The notes: generated from the letters alone by a model not told the origin. A stretch of DNA of 64,000 bases from Chryseobacterium angstadtii (GCF_001045465.1 NZ_LFND01000005.1:310001-374000), one strand, 5' to 3'. Positions 8,811 through 17,491 are shown, counted from the stretch's first letter. Numbers and translations are program-made.

Positions 8811-9363
8811 TCTGTTGTCGGTCTTTTGTAAGAACTTTCGGTTTTTATATTAGCTTTTCATACCTATCAATTTTTCAGCTCTGAATGCAGGGCTGAGACA
8901 TGAGCTGTTTCCCATCATCAGACACCGTTTTCCCGGCTGAAGATCTTCAAAAACATTGATTAGGATCATAAAAAAGAACATCTGCAATCCGTTACATTTG
9001 TTTAAAATAAATAAATGAACAGCTTATCTTCAAAACTTGAGTTCAAATGAAATAATTCAGGATTAATGGGAATGACGTGGTATGTATGTGGTATTCCAAT
9101 TTTGTAAAACTTTAATCATTTTCTCTTTCTTTGTTTGAAAATAAATGTGTGAATGATTTCATGGATAGAATTTGTCAAAATAAACAGAGAATATCATGAA
9201 AACACCATTAAAAAACAATACTGATGCATAGGAAATGATGAAATTTAAGTAACAAAAAAAATAAAAGCTCCATCAAGAGCTTTTGAGATAAAAGGGAGAA
9301 GAAGAGTTTGTACTGATGCTTTACTTGTGAAAAGGATCAGAAATAAGAGATGAAAAAAATAAT
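8811..9363. other. Intergenic region without a convincing gene
   Basis: 553 bases between the CAT gene and the HTH gene. I see a TAnnTTTG box at 8993-9000 followed only by an 11-codon frame at 9015, and a hairpin at 9263-9284 (AAAAGCTC / GAGCTTTT, 6-base loop). On the minus strand the hairpin is followed by a T-run, so it is terminator-like in that direction although no minus-strand gene ends nearby. Nothing else can be supported. Confidence 0.5.
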
Positions 9364-9705
9364 ATGAAAAACGAAAAAATAAAATCGAATTTAGAAGATT
9401 TAAACCAAAAGATAGTAAGGGAAGACGAAATCATAGCACTGGCCAAAGAAAATTCTCCCAGACTTCTGAACAAATTCAGATTAGTGTATCCTGATTTTTT
9501 TGATGAAATTTCAAAAGTTCAACCCAATCTTAAAAACTCTGAACTGATCTTCTGCATTTACCTGAAACTCAGCTTTACAACGAAGGAAATTGCAACATAT
9601 ACTTTTGTAACCCCGAAAGCCATCCAGAACAGAAAAAACAGAATCCGGAAAAAGCTTAATATTCCTTCTGATATGGACATCTATAAATGGTTCAACGACC
9701 TTTAA
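9364..9705 (+). CDS. Stand-alone LuxR-like helix-turn-helix protein
   Basis: 113 residues. The C-terminal half has the LuxR/GerE-type pattern LSFTTKEIATYTFVTPKAIQNRKNRIRKKLNIP ending in DIYKWFNDL, the form found at the C-terminus of large Bacteroidetes TPR sensor regulators. The N-terminal half (about 1-50) is a charged helix that could be a coiled coil. It is much shorter than TPR-linked relatives, so it is either a small regulator or a remnant; no frame extension upstream was found. The function is unknown beyond probable DNA binding. Confidence 0.65.
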   Translation: MKNEKIKSNLEDLNQKIVREDEIIALAKENSPRLLNKFRLVYPDFFDEISKVQPNLKNSELIFCIYLKLSFTTKEIATYTFVTPKAIQNRKNRIRKKLNIPSDMDIYKWFNDL

Positions 9706-9727
9706 ACCTACTTTTGTATCAGTTTAT

Positions 9728-10459
9728 TTATATTTGGATTACTGCTTTTTCCAGATCATGGTAAAGCAGTAATTTCCATTGTTCTTCAAGGGCTTCTTTC
9801 TGCCACTTCAGCCTTAATTCCATTGCTTTTCTGCCATCGAAATCACTTTTATAAGCCAGATGATATTTCAGGTAAGATTCCTGAGGAAGATCGTCGGCAC
9901 CATAAAATACGGTTTCATTATTTTCTCTTATCCAGAATACCTGCATAAAAGGGGTGTGGCCGCCAACCACTTCAAAAGAGATCTCATTATTGATTTTTCC
10001 CTGATCTTCATCCATCCACACAATATTCGGAAGGGTGATCAGTTTTTCCAGTATATCAAAATCGAAAGACGGATTTCCTCTGTTTTCAAAGGCAAAATCC
10101 AGCTCACGTTTCTGAATATAAATGGTTGCATTCGGAAATGCCGGAACAAAACCATTTTCCGTTTTTTGTATGCTGCCGTCAATATGATCCTTGTGGAGAT
10201 GCGAAAGCAGAAGTTTGGTGATCTGTCCGGGTTTTATATTTTCCTTTTCCAGGAGTTCAGAAACAACAGTTTGTCCCGTGGTATTTTTCCATCCGATGCC
10301 GGCATCCAGGAGAATATAATCATGATCTGTGACAATCAGAAAAGGCTGTACAGACATTTTGATTCCTTTTACCGTGTCGCGGTTCTGATCTGTTAAAAGC
10401 GTAAAGTCCTTCGTTTTGCTGGCCGAAAAATTACCTTCTTTAAGGGGAATAATTTTCAT
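9728..10459 (-). CDS. MBL-fold metallo-hydrolase
   Basis: 244 residues from the ATG at 10459 (MKIIPLKEGNF); the longer frame to 10507 begins at a TTG and adds an unconserved-looking leader. The metallo-beta-lactamase motif HxHxDH is in LLSHLHKDHIDG, with further ligands in VVGGHTPFMQ and FYGADDLPQ. The family includes lactonases such as quorum-quenching AHL lactonases and general hydrolases; the substrate is not predictable. No signal peptide is seen. It is convergent with the small HTH gene. Confidence 0.8.
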   Translation of the reverse strand: MKIIPLKEGNFSASKTKDFTLLTDQNRDTVKGIKMSVQPFLIVTDHDYILLDAGIGWKNTTGQTVVSELLEKENIKPGQITKLLLSHLHKDHIDGSIQKTENGFVPAFPNATIYIQKRELDFAFENRGNPSFDFDILEKLITLPNIVWMDEDQGKINNEISFEVVGGHTPFMQVFWIRENNETVFYGADDLPQESYLKYHLAYKSDFDGRKAMELRLKWQKEALEEQWKLLLYHDLEKAVIQI

Positions 10460-10534
10460 GCTGCAAATTTCCTTAATATTTCTAAGATCTGAAAACCTTT
10501 TTTTCAATGAAACCCATCGGAAAAAACAATCATA

Positions 10535-11284
10535 TTACCAGCTGTTAAGCCCTTCTTTCATGGCTTTGGCGTAATATTCATCATCAAAAGAGTAGAGGTC
10601 GGGAGCTTTATGGGCCCCACCGCGTCTTTGTTCTTCAAGTTTTTTGAGAATTCCCAGGTTTTTAATTTTCCGGTAAAAATTGCCGCGGTTCAGTTCTTTT
10701 CCTAAAACAGCTTCATACAGCTTCTGCAGTTCCGGAAGGGTAAACTTTTCAGGAAGAAGATTTCTTCCGATAGGTTTGGCTGTTATTTTCTGCCTCAATG
10801 CGAGGAGCGCTTTCTGAATGATTTCATAATGATCCATCCCAAATTCAATTTCGGGCAGCTTGCTTAAAAAGACCCATTCACAGGTCTCACTGAATTCATC
10901 AGGAATCAGATGGAACCTAGACGGGCTGTACAGGGCATAGTATCCTACGCTGATAAAGCGCTGTTTCTGGAAAAGAGTTTCGTCAAAATCTTCGAAATAA
11001 AATTCACTCCGGTTTTTCTTCCCGAATACCCCAAATTCTTCAAGATACACATCAGATATGCCCGATCTTTCTTTAAGAATCCTTTTTACAGCTTCATCCA
11101 GATCTTCATCTTTTCTTACGTAGCCGCCCGGAAGCAGCCATTGTTGCCTGTAATTGGTTTTTATCAATAAAACTTTAAGCTCGTTATGATCAAATCCAAA
11201 AATAACCGGATCGGCTGAAATATGAGGCAGGAAAATTTCTTTTGCCGCTATTGACTGCTGTAAAAGCCGCTGTTTAGAATCCAT
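10535..11284 (-). CDS. Nudix hydrolase-type transcriptional regulator (NrtR-like)
   Basis: 249 residues. The N-terminal Nudix-like domain (about 20-150) shows the fold with WLLPGGYVRKDEDLDEAVKRILKERSGI; the Nudix box GX5EX7REUXEEXGU is degenerate (the REUXEE core reads KRILKERSG), as in NrtR regulators that bind ADP-ribose-type ligands without hydrolysing them. The C-terminal winged helix (about 175-240) has FTLPELQKLYEAVLGKELNRGNFYRKI. Relatives in Bacteroidetes control NAD or sugar metabolism; no such gene is adjacent, so the target is unknown. Confidence 0.82.
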   Translation of the reverse strand: MDSKQRLLQQSIAAKEIFLPHISADPVIFGFDHNELKVLLIKTNYRQQWLLPGGYVRKDEDLDEAVKRILKERSGISDVYLEEFGVFGKKNRSEFYFEDFDETLFQKQRFISVGYYALYSPSRFHLIPDEFSETCEWVFLSKLPEIEFGMDHYEIIQKALLALRQKITAKPIGRNLLPEKFTLPELQKLYEAVLGKELNRGNFYRKIKNLGILKKLEEQRRGGAHKAPDLYSFDDEYYAKAMKEGLNSW

Positions 11285-11552
11285 GGAACTTGTATAAATG
11301 TGTCTAGTACAAATGTGCTAAAAAAAAATGAAATTTCATAGAAATCCTTTATATAAAGGTATTTATGGGATATATATTGAAAAAATAAGGATAAAAAGAT
11401 AAAGGCATAAAATATTAACAGATATTTTTCCGTTAGAAAGAGACACAAAACAGAGGATTTACGTTCTGTAAAGCCTTTTTTGACGAAAAAAACATCTCCC
11501 GCTTTTCCTTCCGAAATAATTGTAAGATTAAATGCCATAGTTGATTGAAATT

Positions 11553-11582
11553 GGCCGTCCCGAATAGACGGCCTATTTTTTT
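11553..11582 (+). terminator. Orphan intrinsic terminator
   Basis: Perfect 7-bp GC-rich stem (GGCCGTC / GACGGCC) with a 7-base loop followed by TATTTTTTT. No full-length plus-strand gene ends upstream; only the putative gene remnant ending at 11548 does. Confidence 0.7.
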
Positions 11583-11588
11583 AATGAT

Positions 11589-11596
11589 TATCTTTG
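11589..11596 (+). promoter_or_regulatory. Bacteroidetes -7 box (TATCTTTG) before the MFS gene
   Basis: Match to TAnnTTTG 38 bases before the ATG at 11634. No good -33 element was recognised, so the assignment is tentative. Confidence 0.4.
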
Positions 11597-11633
11597 ACCG
11601 TTTTTAATGAAGGATGCGGTATAATGAGTAGAA

Positions 11634-12881
11634 ATGCCGCATCAGGCAGATTTTTCTCTGTATAATTTTGAAATAAATTCTAATCGTATCATGCAGGCAA
11701 GTTCTTCCCCTGGTATTTCCCGTACTGTAATCTGGCTGATGGCCGTTATTTCGGGTCTTGTGGTAGCCAACAATTATTATAATCAGCCTTTACTGGCCCT
11801 TATTTCCGACGAACTTCATGTTTCTGAAAGTGCAGCAGGCAGAATTTCTGTACTTACCCAGATTGGTTATGCGCTGGGATTATTGCTGCTTGTACCATTG
11901 GGAGATAAATTTTTACGTAAAAAATTGATTTTAGTGGATCTGGTCCTTGTATTCGGAGCCTTACTTTGGATGACGTTTGCTACAGAATTATGGATGCTGT
12001 ATGCGGCAAGCCTTCTGATTGGCGCTACTTCGGTAATTCCCCAGTTATTTGTGCCTATCGCGGCAGAATTGTCTTCAGATAAGGAAAAGTCCTCAAACAT
12101 CGGGCTTGTGATGTCAGGACTTCTGCTGGGAATCCTTTTATCCCGTTTTATAGGAGGAATTGTAGGAGAAATGTGGGGCTGGAGAACGATGTTCGGTATT
12201 GCTGCCGGATTAATGATTGTGGTTTGGATAGCCGTGTATAAGATGCTTCCGGAAATGCAGCCCAACTTTAAAGGATCATACAAAGAACTTATGCGCTCTG
12301 TTGCTCATCTTGCCAAAACCCAGCCTATCTTGCAGCTCGCTTCATTTCGTGGGGCAATGGCTTTTGGATCTATGTGTGCTTTGTTTACCACATTGGTCTT
12401 CCATATGGAAAAACCGCCTTTTAATGCGGGTTCTTCCGTAGTGGGAAGCTTCGGACTGGCAGGAGCCGTAGGAGCGCTGGCCGCTGCAAAAGTGGGAAAA
12501 CTTCAGAAATACCTGGATATCAACCGTATTATTCTGTATTCCCTTTTTATTGTGGTAGGAAGCTGGGCTTTTACCTATTTTGCCGGTGAAACCTATTGGG
12601 GACTGATTGTAGGAGTGATTCTCGTCGATCTCGGAGTACAGTCGAGCCACATTATGAACCAGACCAATTATTTTTTAATTAAATCTAATGCGGTGAACAG
12701 GCTGAATACGGTTTATATGGTATCTTATTTTATCGGAGGATCACTTGGAACGTGGCTTGCTTCCATAGCCTGGCAATATGCCCAATGGTCCGGCGTATGC
12801 TTTGTAGGAGCCTCTTTCGGGTTGCTGGCGATTATTGCTCATGTAGTGTTCTGCAAAAAAATGAATGCTTCTGCGTCTTAA
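11634..12881 (+). CDS. MFS transporter
   Basis: 415 residues with about 12 hydrophobic segments; major facilitator superfamily exporter of the inner membrane. The loop 2-3 signature region reads GYALGLLLLVPLGDKFLRKKLILVD, and a second-half gap between segments 6 and 7 is visible around MLPEMQPNFKGSYKEL. The start is uncertain: ATG 11634 gives a 19-residue polar leader, while ATG 11691 (MQASSSPGISRTVIW) starts right before the first membrane helix. The substrate is unknown; the sequence is of the drug/sugar efflux type. It is followed by a convergent hxlR-type gene. Confidence 0.85.
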   Translation: MPHQADFSLYNFEINSNRIMQASSSPGISRTVIWLMAVISGLVVANNYYNQPLLALISDELHVSESAAGRISVLTQIGYALGLLLLVPLGDKFLRKKLILVDLVLVFGALLWMTFATELWMLYAASLLIGATSVIPQLFVPIAAELSSDKEKSSNIGLVMSGLLLGILLSRFIGGIVGEMWGWRTMFGIAAGLMIVVWIAVYKMLPEMQPNFKGSYKELMRSVAHLAKTQPILQLASFRGAMAFGSMCALFTTLVFHMEKPPFNAGSSVVGSFGLAGAVGALAAAKVGKLQKYLDINRIILYSLFIVVGSWAFTYFAGETYWGLIVGVILVDLGVQSSHIMNQTNYFLIKSNAVNRLNTVYMVSYFIGGSLGTWLASIAWQYAQWSGVCFVGASFGLLAIIAHVVFCKKMNASAS

Positions 12882-12890
12882 ACTTTAAAC

Positions 12891-13265
12891 TTAATTCTTT
12901 TCCGTATTTTCTTTAACCAGATCTCTGTGTTTATTTCCCCATTTTTCCAGGTCTTCCCAGATTGGGATCAATTCTCTGGCGATGAGGGTAAGCTCATAGT
13001 CTACTCTTGGTGGAACTTCGGCATGTACCGTTCTTTTTACCAAGCCTTCTTTTTCAAGTTCTCTAAGCTGTAGGGTAAGCATTCTTTCCGTGATTCCGCA
13101 GATCCGGTCGCGAACCTGGCTGAAGCGCAGTTTTCCGTCTTTCAATCTGTTTAATATCAATAGTTTCCATCTTCCTCCGATTTTGCAGACCGCGTAAGAC
13201 AGATCACATTCCTGAATGTATTTTTTATTGATGTTATTCGTCGAATTTTCCTTTATTTTTCCCAT
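12891..13265 (-). CDS. HxlR family transcriptional regulator
   Basis: 124 residues, a single winged helix typical of the HxlR/YodB family: CDLSYAVCKIGGRWKLLILNRL, then LRFSQVRDRICGITERMLTLQLRELEKEGLV and VPPRVDYELTLIARELIPI. The Cys before SYAV corresponds to the redox-sensing Cys of YodB-like members, which suggests quinone or thiol stress sensing, though this is an inference. It is divergent from the esterase/MFS/DsbA group, and the shared region contains inverted repeats that fit an HxlR operator. Confidence 0.88.
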   Translation of the reverse strand: MGKIKENSTNNINKKYIQECDLSYAVCKIGGRWKLLILNRLKDGKLRFSQVRDRICGITERMLTLQLRELEKEGLVKRTVHAEVPPRVDYELTLIARELIPIWEDLEKWGNKHRDLVKENTEKN

Positions 13266-13268
13266 AGC

Positions 13269-13320
13269 TTACAAATTTGTTAGTACCATACAATTAGCTG
13301 TATACAGTACAAATGTAAGG
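13269..13320. promoter_or_regulatory. Candidate HxlR operator with nested inverted repeats
   Basis: The bases from CTTACAAATTTGT to ACAAATGTAAGG form an interrupted inverted repeat, and within it GTACcATACA (13283-13292) faces TGTATacAGTAC (13299-13310). It lies next to the hxlR-type start and upstream of the divergent esterase gene. HxlR proteins bind dyads of this kind; binding here is inferred. Confidence 0.5.
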
Positions 13321-13329
13321 TTTGAAAAT

Positions 13330-13337
13330 TAATTTTG
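13330..13337 (+). promoter_or_regulatory. -7 box (TAATTTTG) of the esterase operon
   Basis: TAnnTTTG match directly downstream of the candidate HxlR operator and 91 bases before the esterase ATG, a geometry that suits repression by the regulator. Confidence 0.45.
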
Positions 13338-13428
13338 TCCCCAGAAACTGAAAATAGAATACAGTTCTGGGAATAATAGCGCTCATATTCCCTTCCATAA
13401 AATATCATTAACAGGAAAAATAAGAATA

Positions 13429-14364
13429 ATGAAACTCACATCATCCATACAACAGATCGTCGATCATTTAGAAAAAATAAAGTCATTCAATGCACAGAAT
13501 CCACTGGATGATACCCGGAAATATCTTGAAACCATGTCACTTCAGTTTAGTGGAAAAAAAGAAGCTGTTGCCATGATAGAAGAATTGAATATTCCGATGG
13601 AAAATCACAGTATCCCGATCCGTATTTATCGTCCGAATGGAAAAAGTGTCAGAAAATCATCCGCGATTATTTACATTCACGGCGGATGGTTTATTGCAGG
13701 AGGTTTTGAAACCCACGACGCTGTAGTCCGTAAACTGGCCAATAAAACAGGATCGGCAGTGATTTTCATAGATTACAGACTGGCTCCTGAACATCCTTTC
13801 CCTGCCGGGCTGAATGACTGTGTTGATACGGTAAATTGGGTTCTTGAAAATGCTGAATTTCTGGATATTGATAAAAACAGAATCGGACTGATAGGCGACA
13901 GTGCAGGAGGAGCCCTTGCAACAAGTGTTTCCACGCAGGTAGGAGAATTTCTGAAATTTCAGACATTGATTTATCCGGCTGCAGATAACCGTTTCAATAC
14001 AGATTCATGGAAAACTTATGAGAATGGCCCTGTTCTGAATAAAGAAGGCGGTATTCAAGCCTGGAAATGGTATCATCCAGAAGGTGAAATTACTCCGGAT
14101 CCTTTAGCGGTCCCGATTTTGATAAAAGATTTTAAAAATACCCCGCCTACACTGGTTCTTATTGCTGAACATGATCCTTTAAGTGATGAAGGAGAAGAAC
14201 TGGCACAGCATATGAAAAATGCAGGAATTCCGGTTGATATCAGTTTTTATAAAGATATGGTTCATGGTTTTATGCATATGGGAGAAATCCTTAATGAAGT
14301 TGATGAAGCCGTTATAGAAATGGCCGCTTTTGCTCATCATCATCTTGAAACCATTGAAATATAA
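13429..14364 (+). CDS. Alpha/beta hydrolase, hormone-sensitive-lipase family
   Basis: 311 residues. The oxyanion-hole motif HGGW is at 84-87, the nucleophile elbow GDSAG at 156-160 (Ser158), the acidic residue in AEHDPLSDEG and the catalytic His in MVHGFMHMG. This is the layout of the HSL (family IV) carboxylesterases that cleave short acyl esters. No signal peptide is present, so it should be cytoplasmic. It starts the run esterase - MFS (2-base gap) and is divergent from hxlR; the pair may hydrolyse and export an aromatic or xenobiotic compound. Confidence 0.88.
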   Translation: MKLTSSIQQIVDHLEKIKSFNAQNPLDDTRKYLETMSLQFSGKKEAVAMIEELNIPMENHSIPIRIYRPNGKSVRKSSAIIYIHGGWFIAGGFETHDAVVRKLANKTGSAVIFIDYRLAPEHPFPAGLNDCVDTVNWVLENAEFLDIDKNRIGLIGDSAGGALATSVSTQVGEFLKFQTLIYPAADNRFNTDSWKTYENGPVLNKEGGIQAWKWYHPEGEITPDPLAVPILIKDFKNTPPTLVLIAEHDPLSDEGEELAQHMKNAGIPVDISFYKDMVHGFMHMGEILNEVDEAVIEMAAFAHHHLETIEI

Positions 14365-14366
14365 CG

Positions 14367-15539
14367 ATGAAAAAATACGCCTACATCGGATGTCTTGGAT
14401 TTATAGCAGTGATTACTACAGAATTTGGCGTAATTGGAATCCTTCCCCAGATTGCAGAGCATTATCAGATCGGTATTGACAAAGCAGGCTGGCTGCTCAG
14501 TGCTTTTGCATTGATTATTGCATTGACAGGACCTTTTATGACCTTACTGATGTCCGGATTCGACCGCAGAAAAGTGATGCTTGCTGCTATTGCTGTTTTT
14601 CTTCTTACTGCGGTGGTTTCCGCTATGTCACCTCCTTTTTGGTTGCTAATGCTGGTGAGGATACTTCCGGCATTTTTACAGCCTGTTTATATTGCAACCG
14701 CTTTATCAGTTGCAGTATCAGGTTCGGATAAAAAGGAATCAAACAAGCTGATGGGCATTGTTTTTATTGGGGTTGCCTTAGCTATGGTAACTACGGTTCC
14801 TTTTGCAACATGGCTGGCCAGTGTATGGGTTTGGGAATCTTCTTTCGCGGTTCAGGCTGCAGTCAGTATAATGGCTTTGATGGTTATTTATTTTCAGCTT
14901 CCCTCGATGCCTGTAAACGGAAAGAAATCTTATAAAAGCGAGCTTAAAATTCTGTCCAAACCCATCTTTATCATCAGTACAGCAATGAATTTTTTTATGA
15001 TAACAGCCTGGTTTTCTACGTACAGCTATTTTGCCGATTATCTGAATAAAGCGAAAGGGATGGATGGTACCATGATCAGTTATATGCTTTTTCTGTTTGG
15101 GATTATTGGAGTTTTTTCCAATTGGATAGCAGGAAAAATGCTGAGCTGGAGTGTATCAAAAACAACGGCTTTGTTCCTTTCCGGGACGGTAATCATACCT
15201 TTTCTACTGTATTTCTCGGGAGACAGTATGCCTGCAAATATCATTGTTATAGCGGTCTGGGGTTTTCTGTATTCTCCAAGCTTTCAAAATGCTTCAACTT
15301 ATATGATCTCTTCCGTCCCGGATTCTCTGGAATTTGCCAACAGTTTAGCTACTTCTTTCGGAAACCTGGGGGTAACGTTGGGAACTGCATTGGGAGGATG
15401 GATGATTGTCACTAAAGGCGCCTCTTACAATCCGTGGATAGGCTTTGTATTTGGTATTCTGGCTTTTTGCATGATCATTTTGAGAAGTATTCTGGAAAAA
15501 AGAGCGGAAAAGAAGAAGATTATTATTCCCTGCCGATAA
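14367..15539 (+). CDS. MFS transporter, AraJ-like efflux type
   Basis: 390 residues, about 12 membrane segments. N-terminal TTEFGVIGILPQIAEHY is the common start of the AraJ/YdhP/DHA1 efflux subfamily, and FDRRKVMLAAIAVF is the loop 2-3 motif. The gene begins 2 bases after the esterase stop, so the two are cotranscribed and probably handle the same compound. The substrate is unknown. It ends in a basic tail (EKRAEKKKIIIPCR). Confidence 0.86.
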   Translation: MKKYAYIGCLGFIAVITTEFGVIGILPQIAEHYQIGIDKAGWLLSAFALIIALTGPFMTLLMSGFDRRKVMLAAIAVFLLTAVVSAMSPPFWLLMLVRILPAFLQPVYIATALSVAVSGSDKKESNKLMGIVFIGVALAMVTTVPFATWLASVWVWESSFAVQAAVSIMALMVIYFQLPSMPVNGKKSYKSELKILSKPIFIISTAMNFFMITAWFSTYSYFADYLNKAKGMDGTMISYMLFLFGIIGVFSNWIAGKMLSWSVSKTTALFLSGTVIIPFLLYFSGDSMPANIIVIAVWGFLYSPSFQNASTYMISSVPDSLEFANSLATSFGNLGVTLGTALGGWMIVTKGASYNPWIGFVFGILAFCMIILRSILEKRAEKKKIIIPCR

Positions 15540-15554
15540 TATACTGTAATAAAT

Positions 15555-15585
15555 TTTGTTACAATTGTAAAATGTAGTAATTTTG
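15555..15585 (+). promoter_or_regulatory. Promoter of the DsbA-like gene
   Basis: TTTG at 15555-15558 and TAATTTTG at 15578-15585 match the Bacteroidetes -33 (TTTG) and -7 (TAnnTTTG) elements with a 19-base gap, 39 bases before the ATG at 15625. Confidence 0.55.
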
Positions 15586-15624
15586 ATGTATTAAAAATTT
15601 CACCAGGAATTAAAATCAAAAAAA

Positions 15625-16323
15625 ATGAAAATAGAAATATGGTCAGACATTATGTGTCCTTTCTGCTATATCGGAAAGCATAATTTTGAACAGGCCCTTG
15701 AAAAATTACCTTTTAAGAATGAAGTGGAAGTCGAATGGAAGAGTTTCCAGCTGGATCCAAGTCTTGATGCGGTAAAGACACAAAATACCATTGAATATTT
15801 TAAAGAGAAAAAAGGATTCCCGGCAGATCAGGCTGCTCAGATGATTGGTCAGGTAGCCCAGATGGGAAAAGGAGTCGGAATAGATTTCAATTTTGAAAAA
15901 GCCCTTATCATTAATACTTTCACAGCTCATAAATTACTTCATCTGGCTAAAAAATACAGTAAGTCTTCCGAAATGGAAGAAGCCCTTTTTAAAGCTCATT
16001 TTATTGACGGAAAAAATGTAGGCGACATTGATGAACTTGTTACCCTTGCTGAAAATTCAGGAATAGATAAAGAGGAAGCAAGACAGGTTTTAACATCCGA
16101 TGGACTTAATTATGAAATCAGTCAGGATATTCAGGAAGCAAAAAACAATGGTATTTCAAGTGTGCCTTTCTTTGTTCTGAATGGGAAGTATGCCGTTTCG
16201 GGTGCGCAGCCGGCTGAAGTGTTTGCAGATGCGCTCCAACAAACCTATAAAGAAACAGTAAGTCCTTTTAAAGACCTTTCGCAGGGTGGAGCTTCATGTG
16301 ATACTGACGGTTGTAGTGTTTAA
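15625..16323 (+). CDS. DsbA family oxidoreductase (FrnE-like)
   Basis: 232 residues. A thioredoxin-fold Cys pair CPFC is at residues 11-14 (SDIMCPFCYIGK), the helical insertion covers about 50-140, and the cis-Pro loop is in GISSVPFFVLNGKYAVSGAQP. These features define FrnE/2-hydroxychromene-2-carboxylate-isomerase-like DsbA proteins. No signal peptide is seen, so a cytoplasmic disulfide role is likely; FrnE of Deinococcus is the studied precedent. The extra C-terminal Cys pair (ASCDTDGCSV) also matches FrnE, where C-terminal cysteines take part in disulfide exchange. It has its own promoter after the esterase/MFS pair. Confidence 0.86.
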   Translation: MKIEIWSDIMCPFCYIGKHNFEQALEKLPFKNEVEVEWKSFQLDPSLDAVKTQNTIEYFKEKKGFPADQAAQMIGQVAQMGKGVGIDFNFEKALIINTFTAHKLLHLAKKYSKSSEMEEALFKAHFIDGKNVGDIDELVTLAENSGIDKEEARQVLTSDGLNYEISQDIQEAKNNGISSVPFFVLNGKYAVSGAQPAEVFADALQQTYKETVSPFKDLSQGGASCDTDGCSV

Positions 16324-16467
16324 TTATGTAAGGAAGTCTGAAGCCGGAAGAAGGAAGTTATTAAAGTCTAAATACAGAACGACAATGCCGTTTTATTAAA
16401 TTTTTAAGGTTAATTCCTTAAATTTTATTCTTTTCCAGCTTTATGACTGTTCTATTTTTTTAACAAA

Positions 16468-16513
16468 AATTCCACGAACGACACTGTTGAAAGGCCGTGA
16501 CATTCGTGGAATT
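16468..16513. repeat. Long inverted repeat between dsbA-like and T9SS genes
   Basis: AATTCCACGAA (16468-16478) and TTCGTGGAATT (16503-16513) form an 11-bp perfect stem with a 24-base loop. There is no T-run, so it is a weak terminator candidate; it may be an intergenic repeat of a type common in flavobacteria. Confidence 0.55.
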
Positions 16514-16526
16514 CGTAGAAAAAGAC

Positions 16527-16534
16527 TAGTTTTG
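16527..16534 (+). promoter_or_regulatory. -7 box (TAGTTTTG) of the T9SS-protein gene
   Basis: TAnnTTTG match 34 bases before the ATG at 16569. Confidence 0.45.
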
Positions 16535-16568
16535 CAGAATTATAAATGCTAAAAAAACAATTCTAACC

Positions 16569-17360
16569 ATGAAAAAAATTTTATTATCGTTAGCTGTAAT
16601 AGCTACGAGCTGTGTATTTGGTCAAATCAACCTTGAACATTCTTTCGCGGATAATGAAGATGTATTTGTCTATAATAAAGACAATTCTACTCTGTATGTA
16701 TCAAAAACTTCTGATAACAAGATCAAAATTTATAATTCAAATTATACTTTACAAAAGACCGTCAATGTTCCAATGCCTGCTAATCATGGAATGTTTTATT
16801 CAGGATATTTTGGAGCCAACTCTTTCTTTATGTCCAAGCATATTTTCAACACGGATGATAAATATGAATTTATGGTTGAAACCTATTTTCAGGATACAGT
16901 AACAGGAAATATTACTTACAAGCTTCTGCTAATCAATGAAGACGGTAATCTGATTAAAGACTTCCATCCGAATCCATCCTCTAAACAGTCCTCTGAAAAT
17001 TTTGAAGTGTATCACGATAATGTCAATAACACCAACAAATTGATTGTTCATAATTGGGTGAACGGATCTACCAATCAGTTTGATGTTTATGCATTATCTA
17101 CTTCTACACTGACATCAAAGGAGATTCAGTTACAAAATAAATTAGCAGCATTCCCAAATCCGGCCAACAAAGTTCTGAATATTATCAATCTAGGAAACGG
17201 AGCTAGTAAAGTTCAGGTTTATGATACTGCAGGAAAACTGGTGATCAATAAAACATTCAGTTCTAATGATAGCAAAATTTCTGTTGATGTTGAAACTTTA
17301 ACGAAAGGAATTTACATCTATAAAATCGGAGATTTCAGTTCCAAGTTTATTAAAAATTAA
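16569..17360 (+). CDS. Secreted protein with T9SS type A sorting domain
   Basis: 263 residues. A signal peptide (MKKILLSLAVIATSCVFG, cleavage near 18-19) leads into a region of about 170 residues rich in short beta strands (DEDVFVYNKDNSTLYVSKT and similar) without a recognised family. The last ~75 residues are a type A por secretion sorting domain: AAFPNPANKVLNI, then VQVYDTAGKLVINKTF and LTKGIYIYKIG...KFIKN. The protein is thus exported by Sec and then the type IX system and attached to or released from the cell surface. The function of the passenger part is unknown. Confidence 0.85.
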   Translation: MKKILLSLAVIATSCVFGQINLEHSFADNEDVFVYNKDNSTLYVSKTSDNKIKIYNSNYTLQKTVNVPMPANHGMFYSGYFGANSFFMSKHIFNTDDKYEFMVETYFQDTVTGNITYKLLLINEDGNLIKDFHPNPSSKQSSENFEVYHDNVNNTNKLIVHNWVNGSTNQFDVYALSTSTLTSKEIQLQNKLAAFPNPANKVLNIINLGNGASKVQVYDTAGKLVINKTFSSNDSKISVDVETLTKGIYIYKIGDFSSKFIKN

Positions 17361-17388
17361 AATCTGATTAAATCGATATTCAGTATAA

Positions 17389-17414
17389 AACACCTCAAAC
17401 CGGGGTGTTTTTTT
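17389..17414 (+). terminator. Terminator of the T9SS-protein gene
   Basis: Stem AACACCTC / GGGGTGTT (one G-T pair) followed by a run of T residues. A near-identical copy stands at 20650-20675 as part of the nucleosidase duplication. Confidence 0.8.
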
Positions 17415-17465
17415 ATTCTGTTTGAATGAATAAAAAAATAACCTTCGTTTTATCCGATCAATGCT

Positions 17466-17473
17466 TACTTTTG
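17466..17473 (+). promoter_or_regulatory. -7 box (TACTTTTG) of nucleosidase copy 1
   Basis: TAnnTTTG match 19 bases before the ATG at 17492; it argues for 17492 as the start rather than the longer frame from 17426. The same box is at 20731-20738 in copy 2. Confidence 0.5.
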
Positions 17474-17491
17474 TTTAAATATGTATACTCC

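Larger units (their letters stand above)
11285..11633. other. Intergenic region with a possible gene remnant
   Basis: 349 bases between the divergent Nudix regulator and MFS genes. On the plus strand about 40 codons ending with a TGA at 11546-11548 read like a protein C-terminus (…SEIIVRLNAIVD) and are followed at once by a terminator-like hairpin. A minus-strand frame starting at ATG 11538 covers the same bases. Neither has a recognisable family. A -7 box for the MFS gene lies at 11589-11596. Confidence 0.35.

Noticed and set aside
9015..9050. 11-codon frame after a TAnnTTTG box
   Set aside because: Too short, no protein-like pattern and no downstream gene that it could lead into.
16468..16513. 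Terminator of the DsbA-like gene
   Set aside because: The stem is strong but has a 24-base loop and no T-run, and it lies 145 bases after the stop; it was listed as a repeat.
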